DNA of 64,000 nucleotides from Chryseobacterium culicis (GTDB taxonomy: Bacteria; Bacteroidota; Bacteroidia; Flavobacteriales; Weeksellaceae): positions 930,001 through 994,000 of the forward strand of contig NZ_FNWQ01000001.1 in assembly GCF_900108365.1 (NCBI RefSeq). The letters run 5' to 3'. Positions 25,266 through 34,045 of this stretch are shown one piece after another; position 1 is the first letter of the stretch, and each line of letters starts with the position of its first letter. The notes beneath the pieces are model-generated. The model saw only the letters and a program-made list of their open reading frames with translations, did no database searches and was not told the DNA's origin. A program made the translations under genes and the position numbers.

Positions 25266-26171
25266 TTATTCCAATCTTTGTCTTTTAAACATTTCCGGTT
25301 TGTAATTGATAATAAAAACACCGCAGATGATCATTACGGCAGCCAGGATGAATTTAGATGTCACTTTTTCATCCATAATAAGCCAGCCCAGAAATATGGC
25401 AATAATGGTATTGATGTAGGCCAGAATAGAAACCTGTACCGGAGAAATTTTCGTCAGTGCATAGTGGAAAGCGAAAAAAGCAGCTACAGAACCGAAAAGA
25501 GCAAGATATACCATAGCTGAAATACTTTTAAGAGTCCAGTTTCCGAAGTTATAATTTTCAGAAAACAGAAATGCAAAAATAATCTGAACCAGCCCTGCAA
25601 ACAGGAACTGATAGAACAGGTTCAATGTTATATTACCGCTCTGGATATTTAATTTTTTGGTAAAAATAGTTCCGGAAGCCCAGCCTGCAATAGCGCAGAA
25701 CAGAAAAATCATACCCATTCTGTAATCGGGGTTGGCAAGATCTTTAATACCATCCCAGAAAATAAAAAGAATCCCGCCGAAACAGAGCAAAACACCACTG
25801 AGTGCCCGGAAGCTGAATTTTTGTAAGCCTATCGCTACACTCCCCAGAAATACCAGAATAGGGGAGCAGGCACTGATGAGTGAGGCAAGGCTGCTGGAAA
25901 CCGTTTCTTCAGCTACAGTGGTCATGCCATTAGCTACTACCAGCATCAGGGAAGCAAAAATAATCTGATACCCCAGACTTTTCCAGCCAATCCATTTGAA
26001 TTCTTTTCTCGAAAGAAGAATAAAAAACATAATAACAGAAGCCGTAAACTGCCGGATTCCTGCTACAAACCATGCGGGGATCGTTTCCACGGCGACGCGG
26101 ATCGCTAAAAAAGTAGTTCCCCAGACAATGGCAACAGTAAGAACCGCAAAAATAAGTTTATAATCTTTCAA
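25266..26171 (-). CDS. EamA/DMT-family exporter
   Basis: A 301-residue inner-membrane protein with ten helices in two EamA repeats (WGTTFLAIRVAVETIPAWFVAGIRQ in the first, WASGTIFTKKLNIQSG in the second). Such drug/metabolite transporters often export amino acids or other metabolites; the substrate here is unknown. The start codon is TTG: an in-frame TGA lies three codons upstream, so no upstream ATG is possible, and the next Met would cut into the first helix. A TACATTTG box lies 22 bases upstream of the TTG. Confidence 0.9.
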   Translation of the reverse strand: MKDYKLIFAVLTVAIVWGTTFLAIRVAVETIPAWFVAGIRQFTASVIMFFILLSRKEFKWIGWKSLGYQIIFASLMLVVANGMTTVAEETVSSSLASLISACSPILVFLGSVAIGLQKFSFRALSGVLLCFGGILFIFWDGIKDLANPDYRMGMIFLFCAIAGWASGTIFTKKLNIQSGNITLNLFYQFLFAGLVQIIFAFLFSENYNFGNWTLKSISAMVYLALFGSVAAFFAFHYALTKISPVQVSILAYINTIIAIFLGWLIMDEKVTSKFILAAVMIICGVFIINYKPEMFKRQRLE

Positions 26172-26193
26172 TGTAAATCAGTAGTGTAACGGG

Positions 26194-26201
26194 CAAATGT
26201 A
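26194..26201 (-). promoter_or_regulatory. -7 promoter box of the DMT exporter gene
   Basis: On the minus strand TACATTTG matches TAnnTTTG exactly, 22 bases upstream of the TTG start. Confidence 0.55.
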
Positions 26202-26295
26202 GAGGTTTTAATACAATTGTGATGGGTACAGTTGTTTGGATTTTTACTGATACAGATTGGGGTATGGGTTGGTCGTTGTTAATGGAATGGTTGCT

Positions 26296-26325
26296 GTTTA
26301 GTTTAGTTTAGTTTAGTTTAGTTTT
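26296..26325. repeat. GTTTA tandem repeat (five copies plus a partial)
   Basis: Five perfect GTTTA units (26296-26320) are followed by GTTTT. The tract lies between the divergent promoters of the DMT exporter and purE, about 64 bases upstream of the purE -7 box. Copy number could vary by slippage. Confidence 0.85.
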
Positions 26326-26388
26326 GCATATTTGATAGTATTTAATAGAACTTCCGGCATCCTTCCTTCAACTTCCAGCTTTATTTTT

Positions 26389-26396
26389 TATCTTTG
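26389..26396 (+). promoter_or_regulatory. -7 promoter box of purE
   Basis: TATCTTTG matches TAnnTTTG; the purE ATG follows 20 bases on. Confidence 0.55.
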
Positions 26397-26416
26397 AGCA
26401 TCTAATAAAATTGAAG

Positions 26417-26920
26417 ATGGTAGGAATTATTATGGGCAGTCAGAGTGATCTGCCGATCATGGAGCAGGCTGCAAATTTTCTTAAAAGCCTTGATATCCCT
26501 TATGAATTAACTGTTGTTTCCGCACACAGAACCCCTGAAAGAATGTTCGATTATGCCAAGACAGCTCAGGAGAGAGGCCTGAAGGTAATTGTAGCAGGAG
26601 CAGGAGGAGCAGCTCATCTTCCGGGAATGGTGGCCAGCTGTACAACACTTCCGGTAATCGGAGTTCCGATTTTGTCCAGTAATTCTATAGACGGGTGGGA
26701 TTCAGTGTTATCTATTCTTCAGATGCCTGGTGGAATTCCCGTAGCCACAGTAGCTTTGAACGGAGCTTTGAATGCCGGAATTTTAGCTGCAAAAATTTTA
26801 GGAAGCTGTAATGAAGAAGTAGCGGCAAAGCTTCAGAAATATCAGGATTCTTTAAAAGATAAAGTGCTGGGAACGGTAGATGACATTAAGGCCCAGCATC
26901 CTAATCATTTTGACAAATAG
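26417..26920 (+). CDS. purE: N5-carboxyaminoimidazole ribonucleotide mutase
   Basis: Converts N5-CAIR, the product of PurK, to CAIR. The 167-residue protein has the class I PurE signature VGIIMGSQSDLPIM with SAHRTPERMF, the GAGGAAHLPGMVAS loop and the GVPILSSNSIDGWDSVLSILQMPGGIPVATVA segment. The start is placed at ATG 26417 rather than the TTG at 26411, because the family starts two residues before the first strand. Isolated from purK by 6.3 kb. A bidirectional terminator follows. Confidence 0.97.
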   Translation: MVGIIMGSQSDLPIMEQAANFLKSLDIPYELTVVSAHRTPERMFDYAKTAQERGLKVIVAGAGGAAHLPGMVASCTTLPVIGVPILSSNSIDGWDSVLSILQMPGGIPVATVALNGALNAGILAAKILGSCNEEVAAKLQKYQDSLKDKVLGTVDDIKAQHPNHFDK

Positions 26921-26941
26921 TTTACACGTAAACTTACAATA

Positions 26942-26967
26942 AAAGCCCCGCTGTTCAGCGGGGCTTT
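26942..26967. terminator. Bidirectional terminator between purE and the BspA-like pair
   Basis: A perfect 12-bp GC-rich stem AAAGCCCCGCTG (26942-26953) with 26956-26967 and a 2-base loop lies between the convergent genes and can serve both. Confidence 0.85.
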
Positions 26968-26974
26968 CTCTGTT

Positions 26975-28534
26975 TTATTTCTTAATGAATTTTGAAGAGA
27001 TCGTTTTATCTTTCAGAATGAGTTGTAAAATGTAGTTTCCTTTTAACAGCGAGCCTATATTAATCATTGCTCTGCCGGGATTTCCTTCCTGTACTATTCT
27101 TCCGCTGGCATCAAAAATTTTATAGCCTTTGATATCACTGAGTCCTTCAATATGGATATCGTCCACTGCAGGATTCGGATAGAGCAGAATTTTTTTACCG
27201 GGCTGTATGTCTGATGAAGACAGTAAACAGTTTCCTACAGTATCTCCGGACATGATCCATCCTTTATTGATAAGGATATTTCTTTTATCGGCTGCATTGG
27301 AAGCGTATTTCAGAGGCGCTATGATATCTAAATCAATATTATTTGCCGTGTTAGGATTGTCAGCCCATCCTGCCAGTGTATTACTGAAATTTTCACAATC
27401 CATTCCTGTTTCCATCAAAGCCTGTGCACCGATAGTAAGGGAGGCCAGATTCCAGCTTGCAAGAGAATGATTAAAGTTAGGAGTTTCTTTCAGAATCTGG
27501 TCTATTCTGGTAACTTTTGACATATCCCAATTTTCCAAAGAATGATTAAAAGCCGTACAGCCATGAATAGCATGGGCCATATTCGTAATTTTAGAAGTAT
27601 TCCAGTTATTTAATGATTGATTAAACGCAGAATCAAAATGGAACATAAAACGAATATCTTCAAGGCTTGAGGTATCCCAGTTATCCATAGGCTGGTTATA
27701 GCTGGGACAAAGAGCAAACATCCATTTCATATCCTTTACATTAGAAACATTCCAGCTGTTCAGTGTCTGGTTGAAAATTCCTCTTCCTGCAAACATAGCG
27801 CTGAGATCCGTTGCCGATGACATGTTCCAGCTATTAAGATAAGGGGAGTTGAACTGATCAGGAAGGGTAGTATTGATACTGTCATACATGATCGCAAACA
27901 TGCTTCTGAAATTCTTGATCCTGGAAGTATCCCAGTTTTGCATAGAACTGGCACCGGTAAAGCTTTTTATACCATAAAACATATACGAAGCATCTTCAAT
28001 ATTAGTAAGATCAGGACTGTCTTCCGCCGTAATCTGAATCAGTTTACAGTGGCCGAATGCACTGTTCATAGAGGTCCAGGCGATGTTTCCCCACTGTTCT
28101 ATTTCCAATATCTTATCGGCGCTGCCGTTGATCTGCCAGATCGGGAAAACCTGATCAGGAAGTTGTACCTCCTGTACATCTCCGAATTTGATCTGTCTGA
28201 AAACACCGTTGCCATTGCTTACTTTTACTCTGTATTTTGCTGCCGATTTATGCCCGAATGACATTCCGAAATCAATAAAAACCTGTTTTGTGGAAGTTAC
28301 ACCAATAAGGCTGCCATTGTGCTGGGGATAGCCCACTTCCTCCCAGTAGATGTCATAATTCTCACCAATTCCGGGAAACCATATTTGCTGATCATTGGCC
28401 TGATAGGGAGCACTTACCGTAATGGGCTGTATGACTGTAGAAGCAGGTTTCCAGATCGTAATAAATTCATTCTGGGCTTTTACTGTAGATAACAGCAAAA
28501 TAAAAAGCCCTGCCAAAAGTTTTTTCAATGCCAT
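26975..28534 (-). CDS. BspA-like surface protein with type IX sorting signal, copy 2
   Basis: A 519-residue secreted protein. A signal peptide (LLAGLFILLLSTVKAQ) leads to a beta-rich N-terminal part, then about eight BspA/DUF285 repeats between roughly 180 and 400, each built on FNQxLNNWNTSxxxxMxxMF, a fold related to leucine-rich repeats and to surface proteins of anaerobes and mycoplasmas. The last 75 residues form a type IX secretion (T9SS type A) domain beginning LLYPNPAVDDIHIEGL and ending GNYILQLILKDKTISSKFIKK, so it should cross the outer membrane through the PorU/PorV machinery coded at 37-42 kb. It is a tandem paralogue of the gene 16 bases upstream. Ligand unknown. Confidence 0.9.
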   Translation of the reverse strand: MALKKLLAGLFILLLSTVKAQNEFITIWKPASTVIQPITVSAPYQANDQQIWFPGIGENYDIYWEEVGYPQHNGSLIGVTSTKQVFIDFGMSFGHKSAAKYRVKVSNGNGVFRQIKFGDVQEVQLPDQVFPIWQINGSADKILEIEQWGNIAWTSMNSAFGHCKLIQITAEDSPDLTNIEDASYMFYGIKSFTGASSMQNWDTSRIKNFRSMFAIMYDSINTTLPDQFNSPYLNSWNMSSATDLSAMFAGRGIFNQTLNSWNVSNVKDMKWMFALCPSYNQPMDNWDTSSLEDIRFMFHFDSAFNQSLNNWNTSKITNMAHAIHGCTAFNHSLENWDMSKVTRIDQILKETPNFNHSLASWNLASLTIGAQALMETGMDCENFSNTLAGWADNPNTANNIDLDIIAPLKYASNAADKRNILINKGWIMSGDTVGNCLLSSSDIQPGKKILLYPNPAVDDIHIEGLSDIKGYKIFDASGRIVQEGNPGRAMINIGSLLKGNYILQLILKDKTISSKFIKK

Positions 28535-28550
28535 ATGGAGTGTTTTACGA

Positions 28551-30107
28551 TTATTTCTTAATGAATTTTGAAGAGAATGTAGAGTCTTTCAGGATGAGCT
28601 GCAGAATGTAATTTCCTTTGGGTAAACTGCTTACATTGATGATATCTTTATTAGGATTTCCCTCCTTTACGAGCCTTCCGCCGGCATCATAAATTGAATA
28701 ACTTTTAATATCTGCCAATCCTTCAATATGGATATCATCCGCTGTGGGATTAGGATAGAGTGAAAGTTTTCTGTTTGGTTTTACATCCGATGAAGATAAT
28801 AAACAGCTTCCAACAGCATCTCCGGTTAATGTCCATCCTTTATTGATCAGAATATCTCTTTTGTCTGACACATTTGAAGCATATTTTAATCCTGTTACAG
28901 AACCTAATAAAACATTGTTTGCCGTGTTAGGATTATCTGCCCATCCCAGGAGGGTTTTGCTGTAATTTTCGCAATTAATGCCGGACATACTAAGGGCAGC
29001 GCCCCCATTAGTTACAGAAGCCAAATTCCAGTTTCCTAACGGCTGATTAAAGCTTGAGGCTACATTCAGAATCTGATCTATTCTCGTTACTTGAGTCATA
29101 TCCCAGCTTTCTAAAGACTGATTAAATGAAGTACATCCATGAAATACGTGAGCCATATTGGTAACCTTTGAAGTGTTCCAGTTGAGGGGCTGGTTAAAAA
29201 CAGGAATCATATGAAACATGAAATGCATATCCTCTAGGTTAGAAGTATCCCAGTTGTCCAGGCGCTGATTGAAGCTTAAGCACTGGCCGAACATCCAGCT
29301 CATATCAGTTACTTTTGATACATCCCAGCTATTGAGACTCTGGTTAAAAAGCTTTCTGTTTCCAAACATATAACTCAGGTTGGTAGCAGAAGACATATTC
29401 CAGCTGTCAAGATAAGGGGTGTTGAACTGCTCGGTAAGGGCAGCCGGTGTAATATCAGATAAGAGCGAAAACATAAAACTGAAATTCCTGATCTTTGATG
29501 TATCCCAGTTTTGCATAGAGCTGGCGCCTGTAAAGCTGGTTGTACCGTAAAACATGAATGAAGCGTCTTCCACATTATTCAGTTTCGGGGTATCTGTTGC
29601 AGTAAGCTCCATAAGCCTGCATAAGCTGAAAGCACTGTTCATGCTCGCCCATGAAATATTACCCCACTGTTCTATTTCCAATAATTTATCTGCACTTCCG
29701 TTGACCTGCCATATAGGAATGAGCTGTTCAGGAGCTGCAAATAGCTGAGGATTTCCGAATTTTATCTGTCTGAAAGCTCCGCTGCCGTTAGTGACTTTTA
29801 CTCTGTATCTGGCATCCGTTCCGTCTGACAGTGAGGTGCCGAAATCAATAAGAACCTGCTTTGTAGAAGTGACGTTGGTAAGGGAACCGTTATGCTGAGG
29901 ATATCCTATTTCTTCCCAATAAATATCATAATTTTCACCAATTCCCGGAAACCATATTTGCTGCGGGGTAGCCTGGTACGGAGCATCTACAGTTACTGTG
30001 GGTATTGCAGTAGATGCGGGTTTCCAGATGGTAATAAACTCATCCTGAGCATTCACAATGATCATTGTCAGAAGAAAAATAAGAGCCGGGATCTTTTTTA
30101 AAATCAT
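28551..30107 (-). CDS. BspA-like surface protein with type IX sorting signal, copy 1
   Basis: A 518-residue paralogue of the next gene on this strand, closely similar along its whole length and clearly a tandem duplicate. It has a signal peptide (FLLTMIIVNAQ), the same WFPGIGENYDIYWEEIGYPQHNGSL motif near residue 52, the DUF285 repeats with FNQSLNSWDVSKVTDMSWMFGQC, and the T9SS C-terminal domain (LSLYPNPTADDIHIEGL to the Lys-rich end). One repeat is a residue shorter (NQPLNWNTSKV). First gene of the pair; no promoter box of standard form was found. Likely a surface adhesin or binding protein; that is inference from family. Confidence 0.9.
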   Translation of the reverse strand: MILKKIPALIFLLTMIIVNAQDEFITIWKPASTAIPTVTVDAPYQATPQQIWFPGIGENYDIYWEEIGYPQHNGSLTNVTSTKQVLIDFGTSLSDGTDARYRVKVTNGSGAFRQIKFGNPQLFAAPEQLIPIWQVNGSADKLLEIEQWGNISWASMNSAFSLCRLMELTATDTPKLNNVEDASFMFYGTTSFTGASSMQNWDTSKIRNFSFMFSLLSDITPAALTEQFNTPYLDSWNMSSATNLSYMFGNRKLFNQSLNSWDVSKVTDMSWMFGQCLSFNQRLDNWDTSNLEDMHFMFHMIPVFNQPLNWNTSKVTNMAHVFHGCTSFNQSLESWDMTQVTRIDQILNVASSFNQPLGNWNLASVTNGGAALSMSGINCENYSKTLLGWADNPNTANNVLLGSVTGLKYASNVSDKRDILINKGWTLTGDAVGSCLLSSSDVKPNRKLSLYPNPTADDIHIEGLADIKSYSIYDAGGRLVKEGNPNKDIINVSSLPKGNYILQLILKDSTFSSKFIKK

Positions 30108-30261
30108 GATTATAGTTTATGGTATTAGTTTTGGCTGAAAATAGGAATAAGTTTATATTTTTAATTATATCTCTATTTTATGACATAAATATAAGTAAAT
30201 TTTGAAATATTAATAATATTATTCGTTATTGTTTTGAATATCATTTATTTTATCAAATAAA

Positions 30262-30284
30262 AAACTCTCCGTTTTGGAGAGTTT
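30262..30284 (-). terminator. Terminator of the YiaA/YiaB-like gene
   Basis: AAACTCTCC (30262-30270) pairs with GGAGAGTTT (30276-30284), with A's on the plus side that make a T-run in the minus transcript. It lies just past the minus-strand stop. Confidence 0.7.
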
Positions 30285-30286
30285 AC

Positions 30287-30679
30287 TTATTCCTGAATCA
30301 TATTGTCACGCGTATTTTTCTGGACGGCAATGGCTCCGAAGAGTGCAAGCAAAAACGCAAAGGCGTAAAAACCTTTCTCACTCGGAAGAATAGTAGCATT
30401 CCAAAGCCCGATCGCCAGCAATACAATAGATGATAATGTAGCAAACCAGCAGATCCCATAGTAAATATCTGTTACCTGAATGTTTTCTAACCTGTCTCTT
30501 ACCGCTTTCTGTAAAGAAACAACAGCAAATAAGCCATAAAGTAGAATAGTGAAATAATATCCTTTTTCATTCAGCAGCATTTCAGCTCTTGCAAGCCCCA
30601 CGATGAAACCGATCATTCCTGCCCCTAATGCTACCCACGATGCGGCTACGAATGCATTCGATACCTTTTGTTTTTTCAT
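30287..30679 (-). CDS. YiaA/YiaB-family inner membrane protein
   Basis: A 130-residue protein with four membrane helices in two similar halves: SWVALGAGMIGFIVGLARAEMLLNEKGYY and CWFATLSSIVLLAIGLWNATILPSEKGFY, each ending with a QKxxRD loop (VSLQKAVRD and AVQKNTRD). This repeated helix pair with the SEKGxY turn marks the YiaA/YiaB domain. Function unknown. It has its own terminator. Confidence 0.88.
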   Translation of the reverse strand: MKKQKVSNAFVAASWVALGAGMIGFIVGLARAEMLLNEKGYYFTILLYGLFAVVSLQKAVRDRLENIQVTDIYYGICWFATLSSIVLLAIGLWNATILPSEKGFYAFAFLLALFGAIAVQKNTRDNMIQE

Positions 30680-30786
30680 AGATTAATGTTTTATTTGAAG
30701 GAGCTAAGATATTCATTTTTTGTAAATACAGCTCTGGTAAAGGGAAAATATGGGAAAAATACTGAATAGATGGAGTAGGTTTATGT

Positions 30787-30850
30787 TTCGGCTAAAGCCG
30801 AATGGATGTTTTTTTATTTATAAAAACGGGCTAAAGCCCGTCCCTATTGA
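30787..30850. repeat. Partial copy of the palindromic repeat
   Basis: TTTCGGCTAAAGCCGAAT and CGGGCTAAAGCCCGTCCCTATTGA are the same modules as in the element at 20161-20323, but the first hairpin is missing. A more degraded relative (GGGCTTTAGCC near 59168) lies in another spacer. Confidence 0.65.
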
Positions 30851-30945
30851 ATCATTACAATATAAACCTCGAAAACATTAGAGCTCGCACCTCGCATCCC
30901 GAATCTTGCCCCACAAAAAACTCCCCAAAACAGGAGAGCTTATTT

Positions 30946-31755
30946 TTATTGAGTAATATATTCGTAATTATACTGAACGGACAGGCTTCCGTCAGCCTCT
31001 TTTCCGATAACCTGAACCGGTAATCCGGAGCTGTTATACTGTATTGTATAGCTTATAGTCTGGCTTTGCTGCCATACACCATTATTTTTAAAGCTTATTT
31101 TTTCAACGGGATAGTTGTTTTTACTTAGATTGTAGGCTCTTCCCATCATAATTTTCAGATACTTGTTGATATTGGTGTAAGGGTTGAGTTTATCATCGTA
31201 AGAAAAATCACTTTTATTGCTGTAGGTTATTGCTCCTCCCCATGTTGAGGTTTCAGATGAAATATTGTTTCCATTATAGACATAGGTGTCAGTTCCTGGA
31301 TTAGAGCATTCAGGATTCTGGCAAAGGGTAGAAGAGATCACCTGTCCGGTTGTATTATAATTATAGGTAACCGTTCTGTTGTAATTTGAATTGGTATAGA
31401 TGGCTTTGATATTGGCTAACTGATCTCCATTATAAGTATAGGCAGAATAATAATCTACTGTACCATCAGGTTTATAGTAAATAGTTTTTACAGGCTTTCC
31501 GGCATTATCATATTCAAAAGTTGAGGTTCTGCCTTCTGAAATGGTTTTGATTAATTGTCTCTGGGCATTATAACTTAATGTTGACACAGTAGTTTCAGGA
31601 TTGGCAGGATCATCATAATAGACGGTTGTCACTTTACTCAGTAACAGCTGAGGTTGTCCGGATGGATTATCAGTTCCCTCATTATCGTCATTACTGCTGC
31701 AGCTGTTAGAGAATACAACAGCGCTTATCAGTCCCATCAATAAGAATTTTTTCAT
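30946..31755 (-). CDS. Lipoprotein with YD/RHS-like repeats
   Basis: A 269-residue lipoprotein (lipobox SNSC, Cys19) with an Asp/Asn/Glu-rich linker and repeated short motifs like FEYDNAGKPVKTIYYKPDGT, YTYNGDQLANIKAIY, YNYNTTGQVIS and YNSSGLPVQVIGKEADGS, which resemble RHS/YD-type beta repeats. The sheet-like pattern continues to the C-terminal VQYNYEYITQ. Such lipoproteins are common in Bacteroidota and often of unknown role. Not linked to neighbours. A hairpin-like stretch at 30914-30940 may end the transcript. Confidence 0.72.
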   Translation of the reverse strand: MKKFLLMGLISAVVFSNSCSSNDDNEGTDNPSGQPQLLLSKVTTVYYDDPANPETTVSTLSYNAQRQLIKTISEGRTSTFEYDNAGKPVKTIYYKPDGTVDYYSAYTYNGDQLANIKAIYTNSNYNRTVTYNYNTTGQVISSTLCQNPECSNPGTDTYVYNGNNISSETSTWGGAITYSNKSDFSYDDKLNPYTNINKYLKIMMGRAYNLSKNNYPVEKISFKNNGVWQQSQTISYTIQYNSSGLPVQVIGKEADGSLSVQYNYEYITQ

Positions 31756-31807
31756 GGTATTAATTTAGGTGGCAAAAATAATGAATTGCTCTGCAGTTTT
31801 GCATAAA

Positions 31808-31840
31808 AAAATCCCACTATTTCTGAAATAGTGGGATTTT
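31808..31840. terminator. Terminator downstream of ahcY
   Basis: A long inverted repeat AAAATCCCACTATTTC (31808-31823) with its complement (31825-31840) lies between the ahcY stop and the lipoprotein start; on the minus strand it ends in T's, fitting ahcY. Confidence 0.8.
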
Positions 31841-31859
31841 ATCTTATTTTATTTAAATC

Positions 31860-33173
31860 TTAGTATCTGTAGTATTCAGGTTTGAATGGTCCTTTTACAT
31901 CTACTCCGATATATTCAGCCTGCTCAGGAGAAAGAGTTTCAAGCTCAACGCTTAATTTCTTAAGGTGTAAAGCGGCTACTTTCTCATCTAAGTGCTTAGG
32001 AAGCATGTATACTTCGTTTTTGTAAGCTGCAGAGTTATTCCATAATTCGATCTGAGCCAGAGTCTGGTTAGAGAAAGAGTTAGACATTACGAAGCTTGGG
32101 TGGCCTGTTGCACATCCTAAGTTTACCAATCTTCCTTCTGCAAGGATAATGATCTCTTTTCCTTCCACCGTGTAAATGTCTACCTGAGGCTTCACTTCAG
32201 ATTTAGTGTGGCCATAGTTCTGGTTTAACCATGCCATATCGATTTCATTATCAAAGTGACCGATATTACAAACGATCGCTTTGTCTTTCATTTTAAGGAA
32301 ATGCTCTCCTCTTACGATATTGAAGTTACCGGTAGTCGTGATCACGATATCTGCATTGTCTACCACAGTATCCAGTCTTTTTACTTCATAACCGTCCATA
32401 GCAGCCTGAAGTGCACAGATTGGGTCAATTTCCGTAACAGTAACGATAGAACCAGCCCCTCTGAATGAAGCAGCCGTACCTTTACCTACATCTCCGTATC
32501 CGCATACAACCACTCTTTTTCCGGCTAACATTACGTCTGTAGCTCTTCTTACTGCATCTACAGCAGATTCTTTACATCCGTATTTATTGTCGAATTTAGA
32601 TTTGGTTACAGAATCATTTACGTTGATGGCAGGCATTACCAAAGTTCCGTTCTTCATTCTTTCATATAGTCTGTGAACCCCTGTAGTAGTTTCTTCAGAA
32701 AGCCCTTTGATGTCTTTTGTGAACTCAGGATATTTATCAAAAACCATGTTTGTTAAATCTCCACCATCATCCAAAATCATGTTTAATGGCTTTCTGTCTT
32801 CACCAAAGAATAAAGTCTGCTCAATACACCAGTCAAATTCCTCTGCATTTAAACCTTTCCAGGCATACACCGGAATTCCTGCAGCGGCAATTGCAGCAGC
32901 AGCGTGGTCCTGTGTAGAGAAAATATTACAAGATGACCAGGTAACTTCAGCTCCTAAAGCTACCAATGTCTCAATAAGCACAGCCGTTTGGATCGTCATG
33001 TGAAGACATCCTGCGATTCTTGCTCCTTTCAGCGGCTGAGACGGTCCGTATTCTTCACGGATAGCCATCAAACCTGGCATTTCTGCTTCTGCAAGGGTAA
33101 TTTCTTTTCTACCCCATTCTGCAAGGGAGATATCCTTAACTTTATAAGGAACGTATTGTGTTGTAGTACTCAT
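31860..33173 (-). CDS. ahcY: Adenosylhomocysteinase
   Basis: Hydrolyses S-adenosylhomocysteine to adenosine and homocysteine with bound NAD, keeping methylation reactions going. The 437-residue protein has the substrate domain ([38 protein letters not shown]), the NAD-binding [20 protein letters not shown], the [17 protein letters not shown] strand and the C-terminal [15 protein letters not shown] and [11 protein letters not shown]. Full length and intact. A TAATTTTG promoter box lies 40 bases upstream of its ATG. Confidence 0.98.
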   Translation of the reverse strand: MSTTTQYVPYKVKDISLAEWGRKEITLAEAEMPGLMAIREEYGPSQPLKGARIAGCLHMTIQTAVLIETLVALGAEVTWSSCNIFSTQDHAAAAIAAAGIPVYAWKGLNAEEFDWCIEQTLFFGEDRKPLNMILDDGGDLTNMVFDKYPEFTKDIKGLSEETTTGVHRLYERMKNGTLVMPAINVNDSVTKSKFDNKYGCKESAVDAVRRATDVMLAGKRVVVCGYGDVGKGTAASFRGAGSIVTVTEIDPICALQAAMDGYEVKRLDTVVDNADIVITTTGNFNIVRGEHFLKMKDKAIVCNIGHFDNEIDMAWLNQNYGHTKSEVKPQVDIYTVEGKEIIILAEGRLVNLGCATGHPSFVMSNSFSNQTLAQIELWNNSAAYKNEVYMLPKHLDEKVAALHLKKLSVELETLSPEQAEYIGVDVKGPFKPEYYRY

Positions 33174-33213
33174 ATGTAATGAATAGTTTTAAAATTCAAT
33201 TGATAACGAAAGG

Positions 33214-33221
33214 CAAAATTA
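33214..33221 (-). promoter_or_regulatory. -7 promoter box of ahcY
   Basis: On the minus strand TAATTTTG matches TAnnTTTG; the leader would be about 40 bases. Confidence 0.45.
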
Positions 33222-33338
33222 CGATTTATAATTAAGATATAAAAACGGTAGACTAAGTTCAGTTTCATGAGATTAAACATGAATGAATATGATTTAGTCT
33301 TAATATAAATAATTAAATTGAACCTGTAAAAATAGATT

Positions 33339-33857
33339 ATGAATCATACGCATACAGAAAAGAAAATTAAACCGGTGGTCCCAAAAGTACAGGAACTGAT
33401 CAATGCTTCAAAAAGTGTAATACTGGCTACAGTAGACGCAGATGGATTTCCTAATCCAAGCTATGCGCCTTTTGTGCAGGTAGGTTCAACCTTTTATATT
33501 CTGGTTTCTTTCATGGCAAAACATACTAAAAATCTTGCTGATGGAAGAAAAACAGCTATAATGTTTATTAAAGATGAATCAGCCACTAAGCAAATATATG
33601 CCCGAGAACGATTAACTCTTGAAGTTACACCTTCTCAGATAGAAAGAGATTCTGAAGTATGGAATAATGTGGTAGCTCAACTTAAGCAAGCTCACGGAAA
33701 AGTAGTGGATGTAATTTCCGGGATGGGAGATTTTATTTTAATTGCATTGCAGCCTGTAAAAGGATCGTATGTGAATGGTTTCGGAAGTGCTTATTTTGTA
33801 GATGCCCATCTGGAAATAGTTGAGCATAGAAATGATGTGAATCATCAGGCTGAATAA
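33339..33857 (+). CDS. HugZ-like pyridoxamine phosphate oxidase-fold protein
   Basis: A 172-residue protein with the split-barrel fold of flavin/heme-binding PNPOx relatives. It has VILATVDADGFPNPSYAPFV, the FYILVSFMAKHTKNL strand-loop, and the C-terminal VKGSYVNGFGSAYFVDAHLE, which resembles HugZ heme-degrading proteins (a conserved GFG-A-F). HugZ breaks down heme to release iron. I see no certain Fur-type operator in the 165-base spacer. Could also bind FMN without degrading heme. Confidence 0.82.
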   Translation: MNHTHTEKKIKPVVPKVQELINASKSVILATVDADGFPNPSYAPFVQVGSTFYILVSFMAKHTKNLADGRKTAIMFIKDESATKQIYARERLTLEVTPSQIERDSEVWNNVVAQLKQAHGKVVDVISGMGDFILIALQPVKGSYVNGFGSAYFVDAHLEIVEHRNDVNHQAE

Positions 33858-34022
33858 CTGAACCGGAAGTTGGATGCTGGAGGTTTGTAAAGATTAAGGA
33901 AACAAAGAACTGGTTTTTTGTACTAATTTTTTAATTTAATCTGAAATTTACTCTTATAATGAATAAGAACTTCCATCCTCGAGCTCTCATCTTTAACCTT
34001 CTCCCGAATGATTTCTTTTTAG

Positions 34023-34030
34023 TATTTTTG
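34023..34030 (+). promoter_or_regulatory. -7 promoter box of the phosphopantetheinyl transferase gene
   Basis: TATTTTTG matches TAnnTTTG and ends 15 bases before ATG 34046, which argues against the upstream ATG at 33959. Confidence 0.5.
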
Positions 34031-34045
34031 TCCAATAATAAAAGA

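Noticed and set aside
33251..33299. Possible iron-responsive operator (GACTAA...TTAGTC) before the HugZ-like gene
   Set aside because: Only a 6-base inverted repeat with a 37-base gap and no match to a known Fur box; too weak to list.
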